From Pseudorhodobacter wandonensis (GTDB taxonomy: Bacteria; Pseudomonadota; Alphaproteobacteria; Rhodobacterales; Rhodobacteraceae), in NCBI RefSeq assembly GCF_001202035.1, contig NZ_LGHT01000039.1, positions 1 through 42,156 of the forward strand: a DNA stretch of 42,156 nucleotides, read 5' to 3'. The notes beneath the pieces are model-generated. The model was not told where the DNA came from and searched no databases. It was given only the letters and a program-made list of their open reading frames with translations. This document shows positions 31,689-39,774 of this stretch, piece after piece. Both the position numbers and the translations under genes were made by a program. The stretch's first letter is position 1. Every line of letters begins with the position of its first letter.

Positions 31689-31719
31689 CATATGCAGCCT
31701 TCCAGTAAGGGGAGGTCAA
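31689..31719 (-). promoter_or_regulatory. CueR-type promoter of the second copper operon
   Basis: On the minus strand TTGACC (31719-31714) is followed by a 19-base spacer and CATATG (31694-31689). The stretch CTTGACCTCCCCTTACTGGA, then AGG, closely resembles the known CueR target of E. coli copA (CTTGACCTTCCCCTTGCTGG, then AAGG). No CueR gene is seen in the window, so the regulator would act from elsewhere, unless the MerR protein at 26111 serves both. Confidence 0.75.
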
Positions 31720-32001
31720 GCGATACTCTGTCACTTGGCCGTGATAACCTTCAATTCCAGTGCTTATTCTTGCCTCTCTCTTGTCGGAACCCATCACATT
31801 TTTTGGGCAGCTAGTCTTGGCCCCTACCCGGCAAGTGAGTTCACGCGGGTTAAGCGGCGCACGTGTCCTGAGCCAGCACAGATCGTTACTCAATTGCTGC
31901 AAGGTGCCTAAGAGTGCCGATGGCAATTCTTGAAAAAGCAGTGAAGGTTTTCTGGCGCCCTTCGGTTTGGCATGGTCAGCAATGTTGATTGCTTATACGC
32001 T
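31720..32001. other. Intergenic stretch without a supported gene
   Basis: Between the CueR-type promoter and the mntR-like gene. Short frames exist on both strands, but none has a binding site, signal peptide or recognisable domain. I see no further regulatory motif in it. Confidence 0.5.
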
Positions 32002-32020
32002 GGCAAGTATCGATACTGCC
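32002..32020. terminator. Hairpin after the DtxR/MntR-type regulator
   Basis: GGCAAGTATCGATACTGCC forms a near-perfect hairpin (one bulged base) 12 bases beyond the stop of the regulator gene. No T-run follows. It may end transcription or protect the message end. Confidence 0.35.
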
Positions 32021-32031
32021 TCGATTAGGGG

Positions 32032-32535
32032 CTAGTTGCTGCGCAATGCCTCGCCCATGAGGTTCCTGCGATCTACTCTCGACCCGTCTGCGAATGCTGC
32101 GAATAGCGCGAGCGTTCGATCGCTCACATGATGTTCAATCCCTTCGGCATCCCGTTCGGCGGTCTCTAAGTCGAGACCAAGGCTGAGAAGAAAGCGCAAT
32201 ACAATTTCATGCCGGTGGCGGCATTCTTTCGCCAGAGCGCGTCCCTCTTCAGTCAGAAAGACAGAGCGGTATTTCGCACGGGTAATCAGTCCTTCGCGTG
32301 CGAGACGATCGAGCGTCTTGGCAACGGTAGGTGCTGTAACCCCCATTTTCGTTGCAATATCAACAGGTCTCGCTTCGCCTTTCGCATAGATCAGCTCGGC
32401 AATCAGTTCGACATAGTCCTCCGCCAGTTCATTTCGTCGGGCCGCACGCACCCCGACAAACGCTTCGGCACGGGAATCCACCGCGCGCTCGTCAGGCATG
32501 ACGGCTTCTACTTCCTGATTATCATTCTTTTTCAT
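32032..32535 (-). CDS. mntR: DtxR/MntR-family metal-dependent repressor
   Basis: 167 residues. The winged helix reads LAEDYVELIAELIYAKGEAR, then TKMGVTAPTVAKTLDRLARE and YRSVFLTEEGRALAKECRHR. The last stretch and HHVSDRTL carry metal-ligand residues (Glu, Cys, His) of the Mn/Fe-dependent repressors. The family represses uptake genes when Mn(II) or Fe(II) is plentiful. Start is the ATG at 32535, though an ATG at 32499 with AGGAAG upstream is also possible. It diverges from a multicopper oxidase and ZIP-type transporter over an operator-like palindrome (32582-32605). Whether it senses Mn or Fe cannot be decided from sequence alone. Confidence 0.88.
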   Translation of the reverse strand: MKKNDNQEVEAVMPDERAVDSRAEAFVGVRAARRNELAEDYVELIAELIYAKGEARPVDIATKMGVTAPTVAKTLDRLAREGLITRAKYRSVFLTEEGRALAKECRHRHEIVLRFLLSLGLDLETAERDAEGIEHHVSDRTLALFAAFADGSRVDRRNLMGEALRSN

Positions 32536-32559
32536 CCGTTAAGTTTTGCATGAATTGGA

Positions 32560-32605
32560 TTGACAGGTAAAGGTGTAGAGTAGACAAGTTAGCCTTGTCT
32601 AACTT
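32560..32605 (+). promoter_or_regulatory. Promoter with overlapping palindromes, likely operator of the MntR-type regulator
   Basis: A consensus -35 TTGACA lies at 32560-32565. Around the expected -10 and start two palindromes overlap: AGACAAG-TTAGC-CTTGTCT (32582-32600) and AAGTTAG-CCTTGT-CTAACTT (32586-32605), both with perfect 7-bp arms. The second resembles DtxR/MntR boxes (TTAG ... CTAA core). Placement over the promoter of the plus-strand genes fits repression, and autoregulation is possible. Confidence 0.7.
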
Positions 32606-32650
32606 TTGATGCATAGACTTTAGCACTGCTCCCGCAAGGAAACCCGATTC

Positions 32651-33790
32651 ATGGCCGACGCTTCCAAACCCTCTCTTGATCCTTCGCGCCGCGCTCTGCT
32701 GGTTGGTGGCCTTGTGGCCGCAGGCGGAGCAGCCATCGCCGCTGGCAGTGCGCGCTCTCAAAGCACAGCGGATCCTATGGCTGGTCACGATATGTCCACC
32801 ATGCCGGCAGATCCATATGCTGCCCCAATGCAGGGAATGGCGCACGGCAACATGACAACGGTTGGCTTGGTCGATCACAATCGAAACGGGTTTGATCCGA
32901 CTGCCATGTTGACGGATTGGGAAAGGGGAACAACCGAGCTATTGCCTGATGGGAGAACGCTTCGAACATTCGAAGTCGATGCCATTGACAAGGAAATCGA
33001 GATTGCACCCGGCATTTTCTTTCCAGCCTGGACCTTCAATGGCCGGGTCCCTGGTCCTGCCCTGAGGGCGAAGGAGGGCGAACGGCTTAGGATAGTCTTT
33101 CGCAACTTAGGCTCGCACCCACATTCCATGCACTTCCATGGCATCCATTCGGCGCGGATGGATGGTGTTCCTGGTGCTGGATTGATTGGTCCGGGCGAGG
33201 AGTTTATCTACGAATTTGACGCTAAACCTTTTGGTTGCCACCTTTATCACTGCCACGCCTTGCCCCTAAAGCGGCATATGCACAAAGGTATGTATGGTCT
33301 TTTCGTTATCGACCCCGATCCTGAGCGTCACCCCGAGAACGCGACCGTCGCGGCATCGCGCCTGCTTGGCAGCCCTGAGAATGCTCATTGGCAAGAGATG
33401 GCTATGGTGATGAACGCCTTCGACACTAATTTCGACGGCGCAAATGAAGTTTATGCTGCAAACACTGTCGGCCAAGCCTACATGAATGAGCCAATTCGCA
33501 TCGACAAATCGCGCCCAGTTCGCATTTACTTGGTGAACGTGACCGAATTCGACCCGATCAATTCATTCCATTTGCACGCGAATTTTTTTGACTATTACGA
33601 CACCGGAACCACGTTGACGCCAACGCTGCGCACCGTTGATCTGATCATGCAATGTCAGGCGCAGCGCGGAATCCTCGAGTTCAGCTTCGCCGATCACGAA
33701 GATGGAATGTACATGTTTCATGCACATCAGTCCGAGTTCACCGAACTTGGTTGGGTCGGAATGTTTGATGTAAGGAGCTCTGCGAAATGA
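32651..33790 (+). CDS. Two-domain multicopper oxidase
   Basis: 379 residues, the size of two-domain (nitrite-reductase-like) multicopper oxidases rather than the three-domain type. A twin-arginine-like leader (DPSRRALLVGGLVAAGGAAI) is followed by a Met/His-rich stretch (GHDMSTMPADPYAAPMQGMA). The copper blocks are SMHFHGIHSARMDGV, GCHLYHCHALPLKRHMHKGM, NSFHLHANFFDYY and YMFHAHQSEFTELGW. The enzyme is periplasmic and may oxidise Fe(II), Mn(II) or Cu(I). Being under a MntR/DtxR-type operator and coupled (4-base overlap) to a ZIP-type transporter points to Fe or Mn acquisition rather than copper defence, as inference. Confidence 0.9.
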   Translation: MADASKPSLDPSRRALLVGGLVAAGGAAIAAGSARSQSTADPMAGHDMSTMPADPYAAPMQGMAHGNMTTVGLVDHNRNGFDPTAMLTDWERGTTELLPDGRTLRTFEVDAIDKEIEIAPGIFFPAWTFNGRVPGPALRAKEGERLRIVFRNLGSHPHSMHFHGIHSARMDGVPGAGLIGPGEEFIYEFDAKPFGCHLYHCHALPLKRHMHKGMYGLFVIDPDPERHPENATVAASRLLGSPENAHWQEMAMVMNAFDTNFDGANEVYAANTVGQAYMNEPIRIDKSRPVRIYLVNVTEFDPINSFHLHANFFDYYDTGTTLTPTLRTVDLIMQCQAQRGILEFSFADHEDGMYMFHAHQSEFTELGWVGMFDVRSSAK

Positions 33791-34968
33791 ACGAGCAAGC
33801 CCAACTGAAGCGCCCCGCCCTGAGCCGCCTGCTGCTGGTGCTTGTGCCATTGACAGTCATGCTTGGCATGTTCGTTTGGATCGCGTCGCTTGATCCCCTG
33901 CGCAGTTTCAACAATGGCGCGCCGCCAGTAGAGGCATTGACCGTGGAGCGGACAATTCTGGACGAGACCGGGATCGGGCTTTTGGTCCGTGCCGGTGGTT
34001 CAGACGCCATGGTGATCGCCCAGGTGGCGGTGGACGACGCGTTCTGGACTTTCACGCAGAACCCGCCCGGGCCGATCGTTCGTGGGGGTGCTGTGTGGAT
34101 CCAGATACCCTATCCGTGGGTTTTCGGCGAGGCGCACGCAATTAATATGCTGTCTAACACTGGTGCTTCGTTCGAACATGAAATCGCTGTAGCTGTGCCA
34201 ACACCAAAGGCCACGGTGGGTCAGCTTCGCCTTCAGGCATTAGTGGGAGCGATTGTTGGGTTGCTGCCTGTGGCGCTAGGTCTGATTTTCTATCCGGCAA
34301 TGCGAAGCGCCGGGCGTGTTGGGGTGAGTTTTCTTCTCGCGCTGACGGTCGGTTTGTTGACCTTCCTGCTCATTGACATGACGTCCGAGGCGTTGGAGCT
34401 TGCAGACCAGGCTGCAGCATTGTTCCAAGGATCGGCCATGGTCTGGCTGTCTGGGCTCGCGAGTTTCCTCATGCTGATGGCAATCGGACGCTGGCGCGGC
34501 ACGCCGGAAGGGCTGGCGTTGGCATTTTACATTGCCCTAGGGATAGGCTTGCACAACTTTGGCGAAGGGCTGGCGATTGGCGGCGCGTTTGCTGCCGGAT
34601 CGGCAGGACTCGGTACGTTCCTCGTTCTCGGCTTTGCTCTCCACAACGTTACCGAAGGGATTGGCATCGCTGCGCCGATGTTGCGGATCCGGCCGCCACT
34701 CTGGAGTTTTGCAGCCCTGACACTTTTAGCGGGTGGCCCTGCCGTTCTAGGAATGTGGGCAGGAAGTCTTGCATACGCTCCGCAATGGTCGGCATTGGCG
34801 ATGGCCGTTGGGGCTGGCGCAATTTTGCAGGTCATGGTCGAGGTTACGGCTTATCTGATGCGCCAGAGCAGCGACCGGCAAGTGGTGCTGTTTTCTCCCG
34901 CCGTTCTAGGCGGGTTTCTTGCGGGACTCGGTTTCATGTATGCAACTGCTGCGCTGATCAAGGTTTGA
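33787..34968 (+). CDS. ZIP-family metal transporter with an N-terminal periplasmic domain
   Basis: 393 residues. A first membrane segment (LLLVLVPLTVMLGMFVWIAS) is followed by an exported domain of about 115 residues (AFWTFTQNPPGPIVRGGAVW, IPYPWVFGEAHAINML). From about residue 150 on there are eight membrane spans, with the ZIP signatures HNFGEGLAIGGAF (about 255) and HNVTEGIGIAAPM (about 287). ZIP proteins import Zn, Fe or Mn. The extra N-terminal domain is not part of the usual ZupT/ZIP layout and may dock the coupled oxidase. The start overlaps the oxidase stop by four bases. Confidence 0.88.
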   Translation: MNEQAQLKRPALSRLLLVLVPLTVMLGMFVWIASLDPLRSFNNGAPPVEALTVERTILDETGIGLLVRAGGSDAMVIAQVAVDDAFWTFTQNPPGPIVRGGAVWIQIPYPWVFGEAHAINMLSNTGASFEHEIAVAVPTPKATVGQLRLQALVGAIVGLLPVALGLIFYPAMRSAGRVGVSFLLALTVGLLTFLLIDMTSEALELADQAAALFQGSAMVWLSGLASFLMLMAIGRWRGTPEGLALAFYIALGIGLHNFGEGLAIGGAFAAGSAGLGTFLVLGFALHNVTEGIGIAAPMLRIRPPLWSFAALTLLAGGPAVLGMWAGSLAYAPQWSALAMAVGAGAILQVMVEVTAYLMRQSSDRQVVLFSPAVLGGFLAGLGFMYATAALIKV

Positions 34969-35094
34969 TCAACGCACGTTTTATCCAGATCTCAACACTT
35001 CGGATCGTCTACGCGACAAAGCAAGAAATGCGGATACCCTATGCCACCACATTATGATATTTGGCCCGTGAACTTAGTTAAGGAACCTGCGCAC

Positions 35095-35397
35095 ATGGAC
35101 AGCAAAATTCCCGTCGTGAAAAAACAAGTTCGGTCGATCTTACTTGTTTCCGGACTTCTGGTACTTGCAGCCTGCTCCACGCCGATAAATCAGACTACCG
35201 ATAAATCCACCGGGTTCCTCAAGGAACTGCCCGAGGGGGTCGCCCTGATTGCGGCACCCTATCAAAACCTTCAGGAGGTGATCTTGCAACCCGACGACGG
35301 GTGCTATTGGTATCGCCATTTCGGACCCGTCGAAACGACAATGCTTCCTTTACTTACGGTCGATGGAAGACCAATCTGCACAAAAGCCGCAGGCTAA
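35095..35397 (+). CDS. Small lipoprotein, function unknown
   Basis: 100 residues from the ATG at 35095, with AAGGA ten bases upstream; an earlier ATG at 35041 lacks a binding site. The leader QVRSILLVSGLLVLAACSTP holds the lipobox LAAC. The mature part is short and contains LQPDDGCYWYRHFGPVETTM and a Cys near the end (GRPICTKAAG), possibly a disulfide pair. No family recognised. It lies 126 bases after the ZIP gene and convergent to an L,D-transpeptidase. Lipoprotein maturation enzymes (LspA fusion, Lnt) are encoded in the same island. Confidence 0.7.
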   Translation: MDSKIPVVKKQVRSILLVSGLLVLAACSTPINQTTDKSTGFLKELPEGVALIAAPYQNLQEVILQPDDGCYWYRHFGPVETTMLPLLTVDGRPICTKAAG

Positions 35398-35525
35398 CAA
35401 AACCGTTTACTAGGCTATGCGCTGGCTTTTAAGCCGTGCATTCATGTGTTTGACACACGGAGTCGAGTTGCCTCTGTAAAGGATGAACTTCCGCCGCGGT
35501 GCCACGCCCGCACTAAGACTTTTTG

Positions 35526-36188
35526 TTAGCTTGTCGTTAAACGACCTTCTTCTGCCGGATAAAGGTATGCTGTCACGCCGGTCTCAACTTGGTCGAACAG
35601 CGAATTTATGTGTGGCATGACCATACGCACACACCCGGAACTCGCCCGGTTACCTATAGAACGCGGAAGCGGTGTCCCATGGATCCGCAAATAGGTATCA
35701 CGATCACCCACAAACAGATACAGCGCCCGCGATCCCAAGGCGTTTGCCGGTCCAGGCTCCATCCCATCTGCGTATTTGGCATAGAGTTCGGGCTCACGCT
35801 CGATCATGGACTGCGTGGGGGTCCAAATCGGCCATTTTACCTTGCGTTTGATGGTATAGGTACCAGGCTCGTATAATCCACTTCGGCCAATGGCGACACC
35901 GTAACGCATGGCCGTGCCATCGAACTGAATGTGATAAAGATACCGAGCAACGGCATCGACATGAATATCCCCCGGCACAAGCCCAGCACGCGCTTCTACC
36001 CGAGTTGGTAGCAAGCGCGGTTGCAATCCCCAAGGGTTGGTCGTCGCAGCATCATAACCTGCTGGGGTAACGAGCGCATCCCAAGTCGCCCACTGATCTT
36101 CCATATGAGACGAGGCGAAAACCGGTGCTGCGATTGGCGACGAAAACAGCGCTGTTGCCGTTGCGATAAAATGGCGTCGTGTGAGCAT
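35526..36188 (-). CDS. L,D-transpeptidase (YkuD), copy 1
   Basis: 220 residues. YkuD-fold enzymes make 3-3 peptidoglycan cross-links or attach proteins to the wall through an active-site Cys. The leader has a twin-arginine (MLTRRHFIATATALFSSPIA). Catalytic block: YLRIHGTPLPRSIGN, then RASSGCVRMVMPHIN with the nucleophile Cys. Substrate-site motif: WPIWTPTQSMIEREPE. A likely sigma70 promoter is upstream (TTGACC near 36260, AATATA near 36235, minus strand). It is divergent from lnt. Confidence 0.92.
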   Translation of the reverse strand: MLTRRHFIATATALFSSPIAAPVFASSHMEDQWATWDALVTPAGYDAATTNPWGLQPRLLPTRVEARAGLVPGDIHVDAVARYLYHIQFDGTAMRYGVAIGRSGLYEPGTYTIKRKVKWPIWTPTQSMIEREPELYAKYADGMEPGPANALGSRALYLFVGDRDTYLRIHGTPLPRSIGNRASSGCVRMVMPHINSLFDQVETGVTAYLYPAEEGRLTTS

Positions 36189-36331
36189 GGGCGTTGCTTT
36201 CTCATCAATACTTGGAACGTTACTTTATATTTTTCCGACGGGCTTTAAGGGTCAAGCAATACGGGACAGGTGTCCAGTCAAGTCTGTGTGACCATTGATG
36301 AAAGTTGAAAGCCTGCACACGTACTAGTCAT

Positions 36332-36394
36332 TCTGACAATACCGTGATGTGTCAAAGGATCTATTGCACCTAAAGGAACTAGAGCCCCTAAGCG
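36332..36394 (+). promoter_or_regulatory. MerR-type long-spacer promoter in front of lnt
   Basis: TTGCAC (36364-36369), then CTAAAG-GAA-CTAGAG, then CCCC and TAAGCG (36389-36394). Hexamer positions and the 19-base spacer match the zntA promoter (TTGAAC, CTCTAG-TTG-CTAGAG, -10) base for base in phase. Upstream, 36332-36363 is shared with 40031-40061. The predicted transcription start is about six bases before the ATG at 36407, so the message would be nearly leaderless. Confidence 0.55.
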
Positions 36395-36406
36395 TCTTTG
36401 CTCGAT

Positions 36407-37993
36407 ATGGAGGGTTTTCAAATTTCGGTCCGAATGGAAACACATAGGCTTTGCAGCAAAACGCGTTTACAAAACTTGGCCAGTTTTGCTGTCTCCGTCG
36501 CGGCGGGTGCATCCTTTGTCTTGGCCCTCCCACCCTATTCGATTCTGCCGCTTGCGCTCATTCCCTTTGCGGTCCTGGCGGTGTTTTTGCGTGGTGTGTC
36601 CCCCCTCAAGGCGTTCAGTTTGGGATATGTGTTCGGCTTGGGTCAGTTCGTGCCAGGCCTTTTCTGGATCACCGAAAGCTTCCAGGTGGAGGCAGACCGG
36701 TTCGGATGGCTCGCCCTGCCCGCCGTGTTCGGACTTGCGATGTTGCTCTCAGCGTTTCCGGCATTGGCATGTGCTATCGCTACGCGCATGACGCGGGCCG
36801 GCCTACCGTCGGCGCTGTCGTTGGCCTCAGCTTGGGTCGCCTCAGAGTGGCTGAGAGGGCATATTCTGACTGGCTTCCCTTGGAATCTAGCGGCCTATAG
36901 TCTTGCGGACTGGACGGTGCTATCCCAAGCTGCTTCGTTGGTCGGCAGTTACGGGTTAGGGTTTCTGATCGTGCTAAGCGCAACACTCGCGGGATATACC
37001 TTTTGTCCCTCCGATCACCGTTTGCGCAGGCTCCGTGTCGCCGGGACGGCCGCAATCTTGATTGGCATATCTGGGTTCGGCATAGTGCGGATAGCGGCCT
37101 CTACCCTGCCCCCAGAAGGTGGTACGCGCATCCGGGTTGTTCAGCCGAACATAGCCCAAAGCGCCAAATGGGATCAAGCTACCCGAGACGAGAACAAACA
37201 GCGACTTATAACCTTGTCCGAACGCGCTGGATCGTTTGATCTTTTGCTCTGGCCCGAAACTGCTTGGCCAGGTTTTCTGGCAGAGGATGAAGGAGCACGC
37301 ATTATATTGGCAAGCCTTCTACCGGAATCCGGCGTCTTGATCACGGGCAGTCCAGTGCAGGAAGAAACCGCAACCCGAACGACATACCGCAATGCCGTGC
37401 TTGCCATTGCCTCAGACGGAACGATTTTGGCGCAATACGCCAAACACCACCTCGTGCCCTTTGGCGAATATGTTCCCTTGCGCGGCATATTGCCCCTTCC
37501 GCGCTTGGTTGAGTCTCGTGGCGACTTTGTGCCCGGCCCGGGGCCAAGCACGTTGGCGATTGGGGCCGGCCTCCCCTTGGTTGGTGTTGCAATCTGCTAT
37601 GAGGCCATTTTTCCAGGTCATGTCGTTGATGGCGCAACCCGACCGAGCTGGATTTTCAACGCCACAAATGACGCCTGGTTCGGAACATCAATCGGGCCTT
37701 GGCAGCATCTGGCATCAGCGCGCATGCGGGCTGTTGAAGAAGGCCTTCCCCTTGTTCGTGCCGCAAACACCGGGATTTCTGTTGTGGTCGATGCGTATGG
37801 CAGAACAATTGCCATGATCGAGCTCGAAAGGTCAGGCATCATCGATGCGCGCTTACCCCGACCGCTTCCGCCAACACCCTATGCTCGTTTTGGTGACTGG
37901 ACTGCAATAGCGTTGATCATGTTTGCATGGATCATCGCCGGATTGCGACTGCGGCTGCAAAAGCCAGCACGCCTGACAAGCATAATGACATGA
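36407..37993 (+). CDS. lnt: Apolipoprotein N-acyltransferase
   Basis: Lnt adds the third acyl chain to outer-membrane lipoproteins in the inner membrane. 528 residues from the ATG at 36407. No start here has a clear ribosome binding site; ATG 36434 and TTG 36398 are alternatives. The N-terminal half has several membrane spans (SVAAGASFVLALPPYSILPL, then FVPGLFWITESFQVEADRFG). The C-terminal nitrilase domain shows the catalytic triad: Glu in LLLWPETAWPG, Lys in AKHHLVPFGEYVPL and Cys in VAICYEAIFPG. A chromosomal lnt is essential in most Gram-negative bacteria, so this is probably an extra copy. Confidence 0.93.
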   Translation: MEGFQISVRMETHRLCSKTRLQNLASFAVSVAAGASFVLALPPYSILPLALIPFAVLAVFLRGVSPLKAFSLGYVFGLGQFVPGLFWITESFQVEADRFGWLALPAVFGLAMLLSAFPALACAIATRMTRAGLPSALSLASAWVASEWLRGHILTGFPWNLAAYSLADWTVLSQAASLVGSYGLGFLIVLSATLAGYTFCPSDHRLRRLRVAGTAAILIGISGFGIVRIAASTLPPEGGTRIRVVQPNIAQSAKWDQATRDENKQRLITLSERAGSFDLLLWPETAWPGFLAEDEGARIILASLLPESGVLITGSPVQEETATRTTYRNAVLAIASDGTILAQYAKHHLVPFGEYVPLRGILPLPRLVESRGDFVPGPGPSTLAIGAGLPLVGVAICYEAIFPGHVVDGATRPSWIFNATNDAWFGTSIGPWQHLASARMRAVEEGLPLVRAANTGISVVVDAYGRTIAMIELERSGIIDARLPRPLPPTPYARFGDWTAIALIMFAWIIAGLRLRLQKPARLTSIMT

Positions 37994-38230
37994 TCGGCTC
38001 GCTTTGAGAGCCTATGCACAATCTTTGCCGGCCGGGCAACACAACAAATGGCTCGAATCTGACCTTACGTCGGCTGGACCCCAGCCCACTTGGCCGCTAA
38101 CGCCTTTGGCGATTGGCGGCTGGTTAGAACAGTCATGAGCCTGTTTTCTGCGCATCGGATTTTGAGTTGGCAACGCCTTTTTGAATGAGCTCTTGTCTGA
38201 ACCTCGAAACATTGCGGTCCAAGACGCAAC

Positions 38231-38246
38231 AAGCCATGCTTGGCTT
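38231..38246. terminator. Short hairpin at the end of the lipoprotein transpeptidase gene
   Basis: AAGCCA (38231-38236) pairs with TGGCTT (38241-38246) around four bases, directly past the stop codon region on the minus strand. No T-run. The remaining bases 37994-38230 between the convergent genes show no gene. Confidence 0.3.
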
Positions 38247-38758
38247 CAAACAAAGATCTCAATCGGTGTTCCATCTCGTACCATCGCATAAATCTCTTCC
38301 ATTTCGCGATCTGAAACCGAGATGCACCCCGCCGTCCAATCCGGCTTGATCGGATCGATGTTGCGCCTCCGCCCGCCGTGAATGAATATTTCGCCGCCAG
38401 GTTCGCGCCCCTGCGCTTTGGCGAAAGCGATGTCAGCCTCATTTGGATAGGAAATGCCGATGGAAAGGTGAAACAAGCTGTTCGGATTGCGCCGGTCAAT
38501 GATGTATTTGCCTTCGGGTGTCTTGCCATCGCCTTCAAATTGCTTGTGTCCCATCGGCGCAAAGCCAAGATCTGTTTTATAGGATTTAAGAACGCGATCA
38601 CCGTTGTAAAGAAACAAACGTCGGTCGCCCTTGAATAATTGTATGCGGGTGACTTCCGGGCCGTCATAGGTCCTGAACCTGCTATTGGCACAGCCGACCA
38701 AGCCAAGAGCAAGACTACCTAGAACGACTATGCGGCGTGTCGCATGTATCATATTCAC
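38246..38758 (-). CDS. L,D-transpeptidase lipoprotein, copy 2
   Basis: 170 residues with a lipoprotein leader (RIVVLGSLALGLVGCANSRF; lipobox LVGC), so the enzyme is membrane-anchored, unlike the other two. YkuD motifs: TPEGKYIIDRRNPNSLFHLS, EIFIHGGRRRNIDPIKPDWT and AGCISVSDREMEEIY with the nucleophile Cys. The start ATG at 38758 has GAGGAG upstream. The fold and motif spacing place it in the ErfK/YbiS-like group. It depends on lipoprotein processing, for which LspA and Lnt are encoded nearby. Confidence 0.92.
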   Translation of the reverse strand: MNMIHATRRIVVLGSLALGLVGCANSRFRTYDGPEVTRIQLFKGDRRLFLYNGDRVLKSYKTDLGFAPMGHKQFEGDGKTPEGKYIIDRRNPNSLFHLSIGISYPNEADIAFAKAQGREPGGEIFIHGGRRRNIDPIKPDWTAGCISVSDREMEEIYAMVRDGTPIEIFV

Positions 38759-39180
38759 TCCTCAATCCATTTGGGTCGGATTGCTATAAAGTACAATTTT
38801 GTGATCAGTCCTGACCAAGGTGAGATAAGCTCAACCACGGGCGTTGGCAAAAAGATAGCCTTGAGCTAGCGGCCTTGACTGCAGTCATGGAGAAATCCCG
38901 CGAGTTTTAGGGGTCCAGCAAATCATGGATTGCAGCCATCGGAAATCCACGCGGCGTAGGGTTGCCCAATTTGTCAGATGATTGGCCACAGTCTCATCGC
39001 CTGAACGCGGACGGGTTTTTCACCATGACAAGAATCCGTCTCGCCGTACTTACAAGCAAATATCGCGGAAATATCCACCTTGAAGCAAGGACAACGTTGA
39101 ACTGGAGCAAACCACGGTTAGCCTTAGCCGGTTGCTACACAAACCCCCGCTATAGCGCCCGACAGCTTTGCTCTTGGTCG
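38759..39180. other. Intergenic region between two transpeptidase genes
   Basis: A plus-strand frame from 38962 runs into the antisense of the next gene and has no binding site, leader or known domain. I see no insertion-sequence end. Near 38790 a plausible -10 (TATAGC, minus strand) could serve the lipoprotein transpeptidase. Confidence 0.4.
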
Positions 39181-39774
39181 TCAGATCAGCAGCACCTGAG
39201 TGCCGACCTGCGCCAAATCGTAGAGTTCAATGACATGCTCATTGTAAAGACCAATGCAGCCATTCGATGATCTGCGTCCGATCTTTCGGGTGTCGTGGGT
39301 GCCGTGGATCAAGTAGGCAGGCCAAGACAGATACAGTCCGCGGACACCAAGCGGGTTTTCCGGAACGCCACCCTCCACCATCTTCGGCCAGTCCGGGTTG
39401 CGCTCGAGCATGGATGCCGTCGGACGCCACGGCGGGTTCACGGCTTTGCGAACAATCTCGGTCCGCCCCAGCCGGGTTAGTTCCTCGGACAGAGGAACGG
39501 ACGAGGGATAGAGCCGGTAGATTGATTGATCCTCTGACCAATAATGCAGTGCGCGTGACGTAGTGTCCGCCAGAATTGCACCACCCCGAGTACTTTCAAA
39601 GTAATCCTGCCACTTAGGCATCACGAAGCTGGACACGTTGTTACGCACGCTGCCGGAGACTGGAACTTGAAATTCTGTGCTGCCTTCTTGCGCCCAAGCT
39701 GGCAGAGTTACAAAACTGGCCATCCCGATTGCGCCACCCAGCAAAGCCCGCCGCTTCATCATATCGTTGGCCAT
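39181..39774 (-). CDS. L,D-transpeptidase (YkuD), copy 3
   Basis: 197 residues from the ATG at 39774, which has AAGGAG eight bases upstream. The longer frame from 39789 would include that site. The leader has a twin-arginine-like stretch (MMKRRALLGGAIGMASFVTL). Motifs: PWRPTASMLERNPDWPKMVE, YLIHGTHDTRKIGRRSSNGC, then IGLYNEHVIELYD. It shares the layout of copy 1, including the conserved P-T-x-S-M-x-x-R-x-P block, and the two are probably paralogues. Like copy 1 it sits divergent from a sequence block related to the lnt promoter (40031-40087). Confidence 0.92.
   Translation of the reverse strand: MANDMMKRRALLGGAIGMASFVTLPAWAQEGSTEFQVPVSGSVRNNVSSFVMPKWQDYFESTRGGAILADTTSRALHYWSEDQSIYRLYPSSVPLSEELTRLGRTEIVRKAVNPPWRPTASMLERNPDWPKMVEGGVPENPLGVRGLYLSWPAYLIHGTHDTRKIGRRSSNGCIGLYNEHVIELYDLAQVGTQVLLI

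Noticed and set aside
38065-38712. 215-codon minus-strand frame overlapping transpeptidase copy 2
   Set aside because: It is the same region in another frame. The transpeptidase frame carries the lipobox and the HGG/AGCIS motifs.
38962-39270. 102-codon plus-strand frame
   Set aside because: Its last third is antisense to transpeptidase copy 3, and the remainder has no start signal or recognisable feature.
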